Notes: generated by a model not told the origin, from the sequence alone. A stretch of 64,000 nt of DNA from Fibrobacterota bacterium (GCA_003165595.1 PLWQ01000009.1:7936-71935), one strand, 5' to 3'. Shown: positions 41,936-51,267, counted from the first letter of the stretch. A program made the numbers and translations.

Positions 41936-44089
41936 ATGAACAAACCACTCAAGAACCAGCCTCAGCCGGGCGGCATCGATCAGAAACACGCCGAGACGCT
42001 GGCAAGGCTGTTCAACATTGCCTATAACGGCGCGGTGCTGTACGGCGGCAGCCACCAGACCACGGTCGACAGCGCCGTGCCTCTTTGCAACTTCCTGTCC
42101 AGGTTTCTCAGCGGCGAAAGCATGGTTTCACTTATTGTCGAGCGGGATTCCGTGTACCTGGAGAATTTCTGCGTCGACAGGATCATCAACTCACGGCGGC
42201 TTGTGCTGCATTTCAAGAAGGTAGGCCTGCAGTCGGTCACCTTTTCCAACGAGGTATCGGTCGAAAGCGTGAGGGCGTTTCTTGCCATCATGAGCGACAT
42301 GCAGGCGTACGCCACGGTCGACGCCATGCAAAGAGGGCTCGCGCTCCGCAGCGCGCGCGGAATCCGGCTCAATTATGTGGTGTATCGCAAGATGACGACC
42401 GACGAAAAGGTGGTCAATAAGAATGCGGCATTGTCGCTGGGGCAGACGCCGCTGGACACGTCGGTCGCCCGGCAGGTTCTGAGCGGCCTGTCGGACGTGG
42501 TTGCGGCAGGGCAGCTCGTGGACGGCGCCGAGGCCGATTCGCCGAAAGCGCCATCCGCTGCGGCGGCGTCCGCCGAAGCCAATCTGCCCGCGCTGCTCAA
42601 TCAGCTCCGCGCGATCAATGCCCGGGTGACGGGCCCGGCCGGAACCGCCGGGGAAACAATGTCGATTCAGGAAATAGTGGAGTCTGTGGTCAAGCTCAAG
42701 AGGGAAGTGAACGACAATCTCGACGTGATTCGCACGACCCACAAGCTTAACGAATCGGATAATCTCGTTATCGGCGAACTGGACGCCATGAGCCACGATG
42801 TTATGCTTCGCCTGCTGTGCGAGGAATACAAGGGCGGCGGCGTCTCCACGCGCCGGCTGGCCCAGATTGCCCGGAGGATGCTGCCCGACATCAAGGATCT
42901 CAAGCGAATGCTTCCCCGGCTCAAGGATGCGTTGACAAAAGAAGGCATGCCGCAGGCCGACTATCTCCAGTTTGTCACCGACATCCTCAAGGACATCGAG
43001 TCGGACGGGCTTGCCGGAGTTTTTGAGCCGGCAGTAAGGGAAATGGGCGTGTCGATGGACGAACTCGTTGAGGCTATCCGGGCCGATCCGTCCGACGCGG
43101 CCCGCCTTATCGTGCTCGCGTCGGAACTGCGGAAATCGGCGCGCGGCGACGATGCGCAACTGTCGTCGCTGCTCACCGACTACATCGAACGAGTGAGCCG
43201 CTCTCTCAGCCTGGAATCCAAGGACGTTGCGAAGAAGGAAGGAATCGGCCTTCTCCAATCGACAATCGGCAGGATCGAGGCGGACCTTCTCGAAAGGCTC
43301 AAGCATCAGGGCGTGGCCCCCGGCGTGCTCGACCAGGCGTCCGCGCTCCTGCAGGCGCGGCTCGACGGCACGGTAAACGATGCAAAACAGGAATGGGCGT
43401 CCCGTTTCGTCTCTTCGCTGCGAGACCTCGACGAAAACGAACTTCTGAACGTGTTAAAGGATCTCGGCGCCCGTGATATCGATGCCGCGCTCCTGCGTGA
43501 GCCCTTTGGCAGGCTGCTGCGCGAAAAGGGACGCTCCGATGAGCAGATCTCGCGGTTCTTTGAGAAAGCGGCGGCGGAGGGGGATTCGCAGCGGCAGGAA
43601 CTTCCGAAGGGAGTCCTTAATGTCAATGCGACACTTTACTTCCTGGAACGTGAAATAAAGCGGCATCAGCGTTACAACACGCCGTTTTCGAGCATTCTCG
43701 TGACGGTTGAGCGGGTGAAAACAGGCCAGGGTGAGGAGCGAGCCCCGCTGGACGCCGAACCCGGGGCGCTCATGCCGCAGGTTTTGCTTCACTTGCGGCG
43801 CGTTCTGCGCGACCTCGATATCGTCGGTTCCCTGGGGCTTGTCTCGGGCGATGTTCCCTTCGTGGTGCTGCCCATGACGGACGGCGCCGGCGCCGCCAAG
43901 GTCGTTGAACGGCTCAGGCGGGAATTGAACAATATGGTTTTTGATTGCGGCGGCGCGGAACTGAAAGCGCTGTTCGTGATATCGCACTCGTTTTTTGACA
44001 AATCAACAATGACCGGATACCGGTCCTTCCTCGAACACGCGCTTACCCACCACCGGAAGCAGGAACCGCAGGCGCCTGCCAAACCGTAA
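41936..44089 (+). CDS. large helical protein with degenerate GGDEF-like C-terminus
   Basis: 717 residues, three bases after the kinase gene. Residues 15-160 form a domain with ALRSARGIRLNYVVYRK, VERDSVYLEN and FKKVGLQSVTFSNEVSVESV. It resembles an N-terminal module found before HD or HEAT domains in other signalling proteins. The middle (about 200-550) is helical. The C-terminus (about 565-710) has the plan of a GGDEF domain: FLEREIKRHQRYNTPFSSILV, an aligned RRVLRDLDIVGSLGLVSGDVPFVVLP where the GGDEF loop should be, and KVVERLRRELNN. The catalytic GG(D/E)EF residues are missing, so it should not make c-di-GMP. It is probably a target or regulator of the linked kinase. Confidence 0.68.
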   Translation: MNKPLKNQPQPGGIDQKHAETLARLFNIAYNGAVLYGGSHQTTVDSAVPLCNFLSRFLSGESMVSLIVERDSVYLENFCVDRIINSRRLVLHFKKVGLQSVTFSNEVSVESVRAFLAIMSDMQAYATVDAMQRGLALRSARGIRLNYVVYRKMTTDEKVVNKNAALSLGQTPLDTSVARQVLSGLSDVVAAGQLVDGAEADSPKAPSAAAASAEANLPALLNQLRAINARVTGPAGTAGETMSIQEIVESVVKLKREVNDNLDVIRTTHKLNESDNLVIGELDAMSHDVMLRLLCEEYKGGGVSTRRLAQIARRMLPDIKDLKRMLPRLKDALTKEGMPQADYLQFVTDILKDIESDGLAGVFEPAVREMGVSMDELVEAIRADPSDAARLIVLASELRKSARGDDAQLSSLLTDYIERVSRSLSLESKDVAKKEGIGLLQSTIGRIEADLLERLKHQGVAPGVLDQASALLQARLDGTVNDAKQEWASRFVSSLRDLDENELLNVLKDLGARDIDAALLREPFGRLLREKGRSDEQISRFFEKAAAEGDSQRQELPKGVLNVNATLYFLEREIKRHQRYNTPFSSILVTVERVKTGQGEERAPLDAEPGALMPQVLLHLRRVLRDLDIVGSLGLVSGDVPFVVLPMTDGAGAAKVVERLRRELNNMVFDCGGAELKALFVISHSFFDKSTMTGYRSFLEHALTHHRKQEPQAPAKP

Positions 44090-44114
44090 CCGGATTTGTT
44101 TTGGGAAGAAAGAA

Positions 44115-44205
44115 CGGAGGGGAGAGGATTTGAACCTCTGGTACAGGTATTAACCCGTACGACGGTTTAGCAAACCGTTGCCTTCAGCCACTCGGCCACC
44201 CCTCC
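44115..44205 (-). tRNA. tRNA-Ser(GCU)
   Basis: On the minus strand, from 44205 to 44115, a full class II tRNA folds: acceptor GGAGGGG with CCCCTCC, D-arm GCCGAGTGG, anticodon stem-loop ACGGT-TTGCTAA-ACCGT with anticodon GCT, a long variable arm with a GTAC/GTAC stem, T-arm AGAGG-TTCAAAT-CCTCT and discriminator G. It reads AGC and AGU serine codons. The CCA end is not encoded. The 5' half plus 14 upstream bases is duplicated at 56431-56485. Confidence 0.97.
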
Positions 44206-44549
44206 AAGAACTTTTTAATTCGTTGGAGTGCACTACGTTGCGGATTTAAAGAACGTTCAATCCGACTTTCCGATTATCCCGCCTCGACCATTCAACGACG
44301 ATATTTCACGAAAAATCTCCTCTAAAATAAATTCAGGGGTTCGCAGATGGGTAGAAAAAGCGAGCCGTACGCGAGGGGAAAGTGGAACCGGAAACAGATC
44401 TTGCATTGGGCGCCTGGGCGCCATCAACGTGTGACCATGACGCAAAAAGCGACGGATTTGCCCGTGAGGCGGAGGAACCTGGATCACAGATCCAGGCCAC
44501 ACGGGTTTAGCGGAATGTTTCGGCCACACGGGGCACCCGTGCAGAAGAC

Positions 44550-45212
44550 CTAAGCCGGAAGGATGCAATCCGGAGCATTGTGCCCCGCATTATTCACTGC
44601 CAGGCCCACTTCATGAGCAAGAAGCAATTTGGACTCGCAGGGCCGGAGCAGTCCCATAACTTTTCTCACATCGGTTTCGACGGTGTTTAGCCACGAGCCA
44701 AAGTCCCGGGGGTCAAGAATGACCGGCATCCGGTGGTGAATCGGTTTCATCAGCTCGTTTGCTTCGGTGGTGATGATTGTACAGGTGATTTCCTTTTCCC
44801 CTTTAGCGCTTGTCCAGTAGTCAAACAGTCCGGCCATTCCAAAGGGATGTTCGTTCTTCATGTAGACGTAGAACGGCTTTTTGGCTAACCCTGTACCTTG
44901 CCATTCGTAAAACCCGTCTGCGATGATAATGCATCGGCGCTTCTCCAAGGAGTCCCGGAAACTTGGTTTCTGCGCAACGGTCTCCGACCTGGCATTTATC
45001 AAGTGGTTTGCAATGGCAGGGTCTTCGGCCCAATACGGAATGAGTCCCCATTTCATGGTGACGATTTTCCGGTGGCCCTTTTCCATTATGACAGCGATGG
45101 GCTGGCGCGGGGCGATGTTGTAGCTCGCCGCAACGTGGGATTCAATGATTGGCGCATCAAAAAGCGAGGCGACTATTCTGAGGTCTGTCTTTTGGACAAA
45201 TCTTCCACACAT
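44550..45212 (-). CDS. yedK: SOS response-associated peptidase (SRAP/HMCES/YedK)
   Basis: 220 residues from the ATG at 45212, because the mature protein must start MCGRF with Cys2 as the catalytic nucleophile. The frame extends to 45251 without need. Signatures are MCGRFVQ, YNIAPRQPIAVI, KWGLIPYWAED, NARSETVAQKPSFRDSL, IIADGFYEW and IHHRMPVIL. The protein forms a thiazolidine crosslink with abasic sites in single-stranded DNA and shields them during replication. AAGGA precedes the start. The upstream leader overlaps a long inverted repeat (45222-45287). It is the first gene inside the putative tRNA-bounded segment. Confidence 0.92.
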   Translation of the reverse strand: MCGRFVQKTDLRIVASLFDAPIIESHVAASYNIAPRQPIAVIMEKGHRKIVTMKWGLIPYWAEDPAIANHLINARSETVAQKPSFRDSLEKRRCIIIADGFYEWQGTGLAKKPFYVYMKNEHPFGMAGLFDYWTSAKGEKEITCTIITTEANELMKPIHHRMPVILDPRDFGSWLNTVETDVRKVMGLLRPCESKLLLAHEVGLAVNNAGHNAPDCILPA

Positions 45213-45221
45213 TTCCAAATC

Positions 45222-45287
45222 CTTCCCAAGAAGACCGTAGGAGTCAGGCACCCGGAAAAGGGTGCTACGACTACCACTCTTGGGAAG
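45222..45287. repeat. long imperfect inverted repeat in SRAP gene leader
   Basis: The outer arms CTTCCCAAGA (45222-45231) and TCTTGGGAAG (45278-45287) are perfect complements. Inside, AGTC and GACT, then GCACCC and GGGTGC, continue the stem around a GGAAAA loop. The element lies just upstream of the SRAP start codon and includes part of its leader. It is either a palindromic repeat insert or a leader hairpin. Confidence 0.75.
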
Positions 45288-45475
45288 ACACTTGGCTCCA
45301 TAATGGGGTCAGCGGCCGGCAGAATGGTCAGAGGTAAAATTCGAACTCAACAATATATATCAAACTGTAGCGGATTGAAGCAATCGCTATTTGATTGCAA
45401 AGGAATGATTCTTTTGACAGGATACCCCGAAGTTGCTATATTAATTGGTGAGGTGGGGGCAAAGGGAGAAACTCT

Positions 45476-47452
45476 ATGATTCTCTGCCGCTCTTTTTTGT
45501 CCGCTGTGTTATTTGCCGGCCTTCTCTATCCGATCGAATCCGCACTCTCGATAAGCGGAACGGTACGCGACAAGACAACGGCGGCGCCTGTCCAGGGCGC
45601 AATCGTGAGCCTTGCCGATACCGGTCTCACCTGTATCACCGACCAGAACGGCATGTATGCATTCGGTGATGCGTCGGCGGTCTCGCCGGTCGTTTCGGCG
45701 GGGCCCTCGGCAGCGCGTCCGCACTTTGCCGGCAACCGACTCGTGCTCGACATCGGCAGCGATCCCGCGCCGGTGCGGGTGGACCTCTACACACTCTCCG
45801 GCAGGCATCTCTTGTGCCTCCTGGACCGGCAATTGACAAAAGGCGTGCACCGGCTCGACCCGTTCGGCCCGGAGGCAGCGGCGCAGACGTATCTGGTGAA
45901 AGTCCAAATCGGCTCGAACCTCACCGTGCTCAAAGCATCCATCGTCGCCGGCCGCGCGATCGTGGCGGACGTGCGACCGTTCTCCGGCGGCGCATCGGCA
46001 ACTGCGCTTTCCAAAACCGCCGCCTTTCCCGACTCTCTCCTGGCCTGGGCGGTAGGGTACGAGGTGAGCCGGGTGAATGTCGCAAGCTCCTCCGGAACCT
46101 ATGATATTGACTTGCTGAGCAGCGTGCCCGCCGGCCAGGTACAGGTGATCCACTCGTCGAAGGCCGGCGACAATCTGGTGCACGATGCGGCCATGACCTT
46201 CGGCGCCGACGACGGCTCGGCGGTGCCCACGATCACCATCACACCGGCCACCACCTATCAGAGCATCACCGGATTCGGCGCCGCGTTCACCGAGACCGCC
46301 ACCTACACCTTGTCAAACATCTCCGCCGCAAGGCGCGCCGAGGTGCTCAACGCTTTTTTCAACCCGTTTACCGGCGCCGGCTACAACGTTTGCCGGGTGC
46401 CGATCAATAGCTGCGATTTTAGCGTTGCGAATTATGCGTACGACGTGACGCCCGGCGATTACAACCTTGACTATTTCGATTTCAGCCACGATCTTAAATG
46501 GACCGTGCCGGTGATAAAGCAGGCACTGCGCATTCCGGGCGCGGATATCAAGATCTTCGGATCGCCGTGGTCGCCTCCGGCATGGATGAAAACCAACAAC
46601 TCAATGTTCAACGGCGGCGAACTCAGCTCCAACTGTTTCGCCGCCTGGGCGCTTTACTATGTCAAGTACATCCAGGCCATGAGGAATAACGGCGTCCCGA
46701 TGTGGGGCCTTACCGTCCAGAACGAGCCCCAGGCGGTCCAGACGTGGGAGAGCTGCATTTATTCCACGGCACAGGAACGCGATTTCGTCAAGAATTACCT
46801 GGGCCCGACGCTGGCGCAAAACAACGCAAACGTAAAGCTGATGATCTGGGACCACAACAAGGACATCATCGTCGACCGGGTGGATGGCGTCATGAGCGAT
46901 CCCGATGCCGCAAAATATGTGTGGGGCGTGGCCTATCATAAATATGCGGGCGACTATTTCGACAACATGGACATCGTGCATACCGAATATCCAAATGCCT
47001 GGATGCTGGGGACCGAGAACAGCATCAGGGACACGGGAACCGACGCCGAGCGCATGGCGCATGAGGTTGTGGGAAACCTGAACCACTGGTCTGTGGGGTA
47101 CCTGGTTTGGAACCTGTGCACCAACTACGACGGCGGCCCCTATCAGCATCGCACCGGCGGCGCTCCGGGCCCGATAGTGGTCGACTCGGCCACCGACGGG
47201 GTCAAATACCTTCGCCAGCAATATTACATGACCCAGTTTTGCCGCTACCTGCGGCCGGGCGCGGTGCGCATCGGGTGCGCGCTTACCGGCGGATCGAGTC
47301 TGGAGCCGTGTGCCTTCAAGAATACCGACGGATTCACCGTCGTCACCGTGCTCAACAGAACTGCCAGTCCGGTCGCGTTCAAAATCAAGCAGGGTACGCA
47401 GATCATCAAACCGAACATACCGGCATGGGCGCTGATGTCGTTTATTTACTGA
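45476..47452 (+). CDS. secreted GH30-family glycoside hydrolase
   Basis: 658 residues, with AAAGGGAGAAA before the ATG. A signal peptide (about 1-23) precedes a carboxypeptidase-regulatory-like module (25-65, ISGTVRDKTTAAPVQGAIV) and a region like a sorting or FN3 fold (75-160). The catalytic (beta/alpha)8 barrel with side beta-structure follows from about residue 250: ITGFGAAFTETATYTL, SPWSPPAWMKTNNSM, TVQNEPQ with acid/base Glu417, and LGTENS with nucleophile Glu514. This is a glucosylceramidase-like GH30 enzyme, likely attacking beta-linked plant or microbial glycans. The sorting-like module at the N-terminus rather than the C-terminus is unusual. Confidence 0.9.
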   Translation: MILCRSFLSAVLFAGLLYPIESALSISGTVRDKTTAAPVQGAIVSLADTGLTCITDQNGMYAFGDASAVSPVVSAGPSAARPHFAGNRLVLDIGSDPAPVRVDLYTLSGRHLLCLLDRQLTKGVHRLDPFGPEAAAQTYLVKVQIGSNLTVLKASIVAGRAIVADVRPFSGGASATALSKTAAFPDSLLAWAVGYEVSRVNVASSSGTYDIDLLSSVPAGQVQVIHSSKAGDNLVHDAAMTFGADDGSAVPTITITPATTYQSITGFGAAFTETATYTLSNISAARRAEVLNAFFNPFTGAGYNVCRVPINSCDFSVANYAYDVTPGDYNLDYFDFSHDLKWTVPVIKQALRIPGADIKIFGSPWSPPAWMKTNNSMFNGGELSSNCFAAWALYYVKYIQAMRNNGVPMWGLTVQNEPQAVQTWESCIYSTAQERDFVKNYLGPTLAQNNANVKLMIWDHNKDIIVDRVDGVMSDPDAAKYVWGVAYHKYAGDYFDNMDIVHTEYPNAWMLGTENSIRDTGTDAERMAHEVVGNLNHWSVGYLVWNLCTNYDGGPYQHRTGGAPGPIVVDSATDGVKYLRQQYYMTQFCRYLRPGAVRIGCALTGGSSLEPCAFKNTDGFTVVTVLNRTASPVAFKIKQGTQIIKPNIPAWALMSFIY

Positions 47453-47456
47453 TTAT

Positions 47457-47466
47457 GGGGGGGGGG
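47457..47466 (+). repeat. 10-base poly-G tract
   Basis: Ten consecutive G begin five bases after the GH30 stop codon. Such runs can slip in replication, but this one is intergenic and cannot change a reading frame. Confidence 0.9.
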
Positions 47467-47480
47467 TGAACTCAAAAGAG

Positions 47481-47654
47481 ACCACGCCCTATGGGCGTGG
47501 TGCACAACGTTACGAAAAAGCACTGACGTGCTTTCTTTGATTTCGGGAGTTTCTCACAATAGTTTCGTAAGGGTTTGGTAGTGATGCTGGGCACCATCCA
47601 TTATGTCGTTTGCCCTTTTGCCCCTCATCAAAGCCACGGCCTATGGCCGTGGCT
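47481..47654. terminator. two perfect short hairpins between convergent genes
   Basis: ACCACGCCC-TAT-GGGCGTGGT (47481-47501, 9 bp stem) and AGCCACGGCC-TAT-GGCCGTGGCT (47632-47654, 10 bp stem) share design and a TAT loop. They lie between the GH30 gene and the leftward propeller gene. The second is flanked by CAA and CTTT, which is compatible with bidirectional termination. REP-like palindromes are the alternative. The rest of this 302-base gap holds the poly-G tract and a 27 bp repeat copy. Confidence 0.45.
47592..47618 (-). repeat. 27 bp element, exact inverted copy of 60512-60538
   Basis: These 27 bases are the exact reverse complement of 60512-60538. Part of the motif (CATTATGTCGTTT) also occurs at 59437-59449. 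In the copies near 59.4 and 60.5 kb it stands next to repeat family 1, so it is a candidate terminal inverted repeat of that element. Confidence 0.85.
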
Positions 47655-47754
47655 CTTTACCCACCAGAAACATAATCGCGACATTAGCTATTGTCAATCC
47701 TTATCATAGGGAAAACAATAGATTTCAACAAATTTCAGAGATGTTCGGCAGACC

Positions 47755-50700
47755 CTATTTATACGTTGTCCAGGTGGTGCCGTCGAACTCGGATATGCAA
47801 CTGTACGTGGGATCGGTTATTCCAAACCATTTGTTCCCTTGGCGGTCAATGGCAATGACAAAAACATTATTGTATCCCAAACCATCCGCGGTTGTGTAGG
47901 TCCTCCAGACTGAGCCGTCAAACTTCGATACTCCGCTTACCGTTGCAAACCATTTGTTTCCCTGCCCGTCAATGGCTATGGCTCTTACAAAATTTGATGC
48001 CAAACCGTTTGCGGTCGTGTATGTTGTCCAGGTCGAACCGTCGAACATCGATACGCCATTGCCGGTCCCAAACCATTTATTGTTCTTTCCGTCGACGGTT
48101 ATACAGTTGACATTGTTGTCGGCCAATCCATCATCTGTAGAGTAGGTTGTCCAGGCGGTGCCGTCATATTTTGAAACGCCCATATGTACGGCACCGCGTT
48201 CCGAAAACCATTTGTTGCCTTGGCTGTCAACGGCCGCGGCAACGAAGTTATTGTCAACTAAATTATTCCACGGTGTGTAGGTCCACCAAGTAGTACCGTC
48301 GAATCTTGATACCCCATTGCCTGTTGCAATCCATTTGGTTCCCTGATTATCAATGGCGATCGCATTAACGAAGTTGCTCACCAAACCGTCCGCCGCCGTA
48401 TAGGTCGTCCACGTGGAGCCGTCGAATCTCGATAGACCGCCATCGGTCGCGAACCACTTATTATCCTGTCTGTCAACTGTTATGGCTTGGACCTCATTGC
48501 CCGCCAATCCGTTTCCGGTCCCGTACGTTGACCACGTGGAGCCGTTAAACTCCAGAACACCGCTGCCGGTTCCGAACCATTTGTTATTCTCCCCGTCGAC
48601 AGCCATGGACGTAACGCCCATGCCGGTAGCAAAAAGCCCTTTAATGAAGAAAGCTCTCTCGCCGGACCACATACTGCTGTCGCCATCGCTGTCATAGACA
48701 ATCACTTTAATTGTCATTCCATGCATGTCAAATCCCTGCAAAAGAACGGATGTATCCTGCACATCCGACGCCAATTGAACGTAGCCCGCATTGTTACGAT
48801 TGATGAGGACCCTGTATTTTACGCCTTGGCCGTTAGGGTCTGCGCTTTTCGTCCACCGCAACGGCGTCGTAGCCACTATACTGTCGCCGTCATGGACAGG
48901 GAATCTTATCACCGGCGCCGGCGGCGGGCTATTGACGATATTGCCGTATACCACGTTACTCCCAGCACTCCAGACACCTTCGTTGTCTTTCTGATAGACC
49001 CTGTAATATCGCGGCATCCATGCATACCCGGGGGAAGGCGTTGTGCAGCTCACCGTGCCTGCGGCCGTAACGGTGGCCCATAGTTCGCTATTTGTATCTA
49101 CGGCATTTGTTGCATTTCTGAAAATCGCATATTCCGCAAAATCCGTCTCCTGTGACTGGCTGTAGTGGACGGTTATGGTATTTACCGTGCTGTCAATTGA
49201 CGTAATTGCTAACGGTCTGGGCCTGACACGGACCCTTAGTCCCCTTACCACCACATTCCCGTCATCATCAGTAACCCGGAACTTGACGCTGTCCCATGAG
49301 CAGGCGTTGCCGGTTGTGAAAGAATATGCTTCACTACCGGACAAACCGAGGCTTCCGAGGCTTTTGTAATTGCCGCTGTTTGCAGTATCTATTCCAACGG
49401 TCATTGTCCCGAATTGCTGCCGCACATACACCGAGCAGCGCACCGTGCCGCCATTATCAACCACGGTATCCGCCGAAAGAAGGGTGATCACCGGCACATC
49501 CTGCACCACCGTCACAACCGCCCTTGCCATCCCCTGTTTTCCAAAGCTGTCCACCACGGCCACGCTTACCGAGCACGCCTTTGCATTGGAGGGGAACCTA
49601 TGCCCAATCGTATTCACCTTTGTCGTGTCGTACTGTTTGCCGCTCCCATCCCCGAAATTCCAGTAATATTGCTGGAGTATCCCGTTGCTGTCGGTGGCAT
49701 TTATGGTAAATGCGACGCTGTCGTTTATGCTGATGATCATGTCCTTTAGCCCGGTGATCAACGGTTTGTCGTTTGTGATTGTAATTGTTTTTATCGCGGT
49801 GTTTGTATTGCTGTCATCATCCATTACCTCCACTTTGACGGTAAACGTTCCTTCTGCCTGGTATTTGAACGTATACGTAGATCCGGTTGAATCATCATAG
49901 CCTGGTGCTACGCCATTGTCCCAACGGTACCTTATGATACGGCCGAATTTCTGGGATGTCTGAGCTGTAAAGGTAACGGGAATATTAATGGCTGCCGTGT
50001 CTTTGCCCGAAATGCCGGCTGTCGGGACATCTTGAATGATGCTTATGTCCACGCCGTCGGTCCAAACAGTACCCGCCCCGTCAGTCACTATTGCGAATAT
50101 CCTCCTGTTCCCAGCCTGTTTCCACGAATAGGCCAACGTGTCCTTTCCTGCCAGCGATGAATCCGATTTTTGCCTGACAGCAGGCGAATTCAAGCTGTCG
50201 GCATACCAGACGACCTTAACTATTTTTCTGGTTGGATTGGAATAGGTAAGGCAGGCTTTTATGGTATCGTTGATGCTGGCCGTATCACCGATGGTATTAT
50301 TCAAATTCCAGGTGAACGTGGTTGTCACAAGGGATGAAGAAACCGCTTTTGCCGTGTCTCCCGGAACAGCCACTTTCGGGCTTTCTTGTCCGGCCCTCCA
50401 CGAAACGACCGTGTATGCGTAGGTGTTCCCGACCGAAACGGTTGAATCGCCATACGTCGTCACCGTGCCCGGCAACGGCGATTGCGTTATGAGGCTGAAG
50501 TTCTGTCCCTTGATCGCCCGGTACACGTTGTATCCCGAAATCAACGACGTATCTGCGCCGGTCCAGGCCAGGATCACCACCTGCCTCAGCGTGTCGTACG
50601 AAACTTTGAGCCCCGCGGGTCCCGGAATTCCCGTGTATTGCAGAACGATATCATGCGGCAGGGAATCAACTGCTCCCGCAGCAACACTCAACACCGTATC

Positions 50701-51267
50701 TTTCGGCACATACGCATCCAGCGTCGTCAACACCCTCACCCTGTACGTTCCCTGCGCCATGTTCGTTACGGTGAACTTTCCAGAGGTGTCATCCGGCGTC
50801 CCCCAGGTGTTTGTTCCCATGAATAGAATAAACACGGTTCTCGCATCGTCTCCGGGCTGCAAACGCACCCTGCCCCGTAACCCTCCCGGAGTCTTGAGCG
50901 TATCCTCAGGCGGGTGAATGGCCGAGTCCTTTATTACGGTTATCGAGTCCTGATACACGACGCCGCTGTCGCCTGAGACGAGCACGTTGTAGGTTCCGGT
51001 ATCGAGATTTACAGAATAATTACCGGAGGAGTCCGTGGTGGCAGAGTCCATGGCGGCCAGCTTTTTTGCCAGGCCACCTGTATGTGGATTGTAGTTGAGA
51101 GGAAAGAACCGGACCTTGGCATTGACGGCCGGCGACCCGCCGGGATTGCGAAGCATTGCGGAGGCTGCGGGGTTTCCTTTCTTAATGCTGTTGCCTGCAA
51201 CGTTGTTGGTACAGGTGACAAACAGGAACAGGCAGACGGCCAGGGATGCGCGCAGGACGTACTTCAT
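47755..51267 (-). CDS. lipoprotein with FN3/PKD domains and Reg_prop propeller
   Basis: 1170 residues from the ATG at 51267 (GGAGA before it; the frame is open to 51318). The signal ends LFVTC with the lipobox cysteine at residue 19. The order is then a carboxypeptidase-regulatory-like domain (35-110), a second such domain, FN3 (YNVYRAIKGQ), at least three PKD-like domains (VTFTAQTSQKFGRIIRYRWDN, NGILQQYYWNFGDGSGKQYD), another FN3, and seven to eight propeller repeats of the type NKWFGTGSGVSMFDGSTWTT. The last are the two-component regulator propeller blades normally found in periplasmic sensors of hybrid kinases. Here there is no kinase, so the protein is probably a surface-exposed binding protein. 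The C-terminus ends on a propeller strand. Confidence 0.83.
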   Translation of the reverse strand: MKYVLRASLAVCLFLFVTCTNNVAGNSIKKGNPAASAMLRNPGGSPAVNAKVRFFPLNYNPHTGGLAKKLAAMDSATTDSSGNYSVNLDTGTYNVLVSGDSGVVYQDSITVIKDSAIHPPEDTLKTPGGLRGRVRLQPGDDARTVFILFMGTNTWGTPDDTSGKFTVTNMAQGTYRVRVLTTLDAYVPKDTVLSVAAGAVDSLPHDIVLQYTGIPGPAGLKVSYDTLRQVVILAWTGADTSLISGYNVYRAIKGQNFSLITQSPLPGTVTTYGDSTVSVGNTYAYTVVSWRAGQESPKVAVPGDTAKAVSSSLVTTTFTWNLNNTIGDTASINDTIKACLTYSNPTRKIVKVVWYADSLNSPAVRQKSDSSLAGKDTLAYSWKQAGNRRIFAIVTDGAGTVWTDGVDISIIQDVPTAGISGKDTAAINIPVTFTAQTSQKFGRIIRYRWDNGVAPGYDDSTGSTYTFKYQAEGTFTVKVEVMDDDSNTNTAIKTITITNDKPLITGLKDMIISINDSVAFTINATDSNGILQQYYWNFGDGSGKQYDTTKVNTIGHRFPSNAKACSVSVAVVDSFGKQGMARAVVTVVQDVPVITLLSADTVVDNGGTVRCSVYVRQQFGTMTVGIDTANSGNYKSLGSLGLSGSEAYSFTTGNACSWDSVKFRVTDDDGNVVVRGLRVRVRPRPLAITSIDSTVNTITVHYSQSQETDFAEYAIFRNATNAVDTNSELWATVTAAGTVSCTTPSPGYAWMPRYYRVYQKDNEGVWSAGSNVVYGNIVNSPPPAPVIRFPVHDGDSIVATTPLRWTKSADPNGQGVKYRVLINRNNAGYVQLASDVQDTSVLLQGFDMHGMTIKVIVYDSDGDSSMWSGERAFFIKGLFATGMGVTSMAVDGENNKWFGTGSGVLEFNGSTWSTYGTGNGLAGNEVQAITVDRQDNKWFATDGGLSRFDGSTWTTYTAADGLVSNFVNAIAIDNQGTKWIATGNGVSRFDGTTWWTYTPWNNLVDNNFVAAAVDSQGNKWFSERGAVHMGVSKYDGTAWTTYSTDDGLADNNVNCITVDGKNNKWFGTGNGVSMFDGSTWTTYTTANGLASNFVRAIAIDGQGNKWFATVSGVSKFDGSVWRTYTTADGLGYNNVFVIAIDRQGNKWFGITDPTYSCISEFDGTTWTTYK

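Noticed and set aside
42191-43306. 371-codon minus-strand frame inside the GGDEF-like gene
   Set aside because: Shadow of a gene with strong codon bias. No ribosome site and no recognisable motif.
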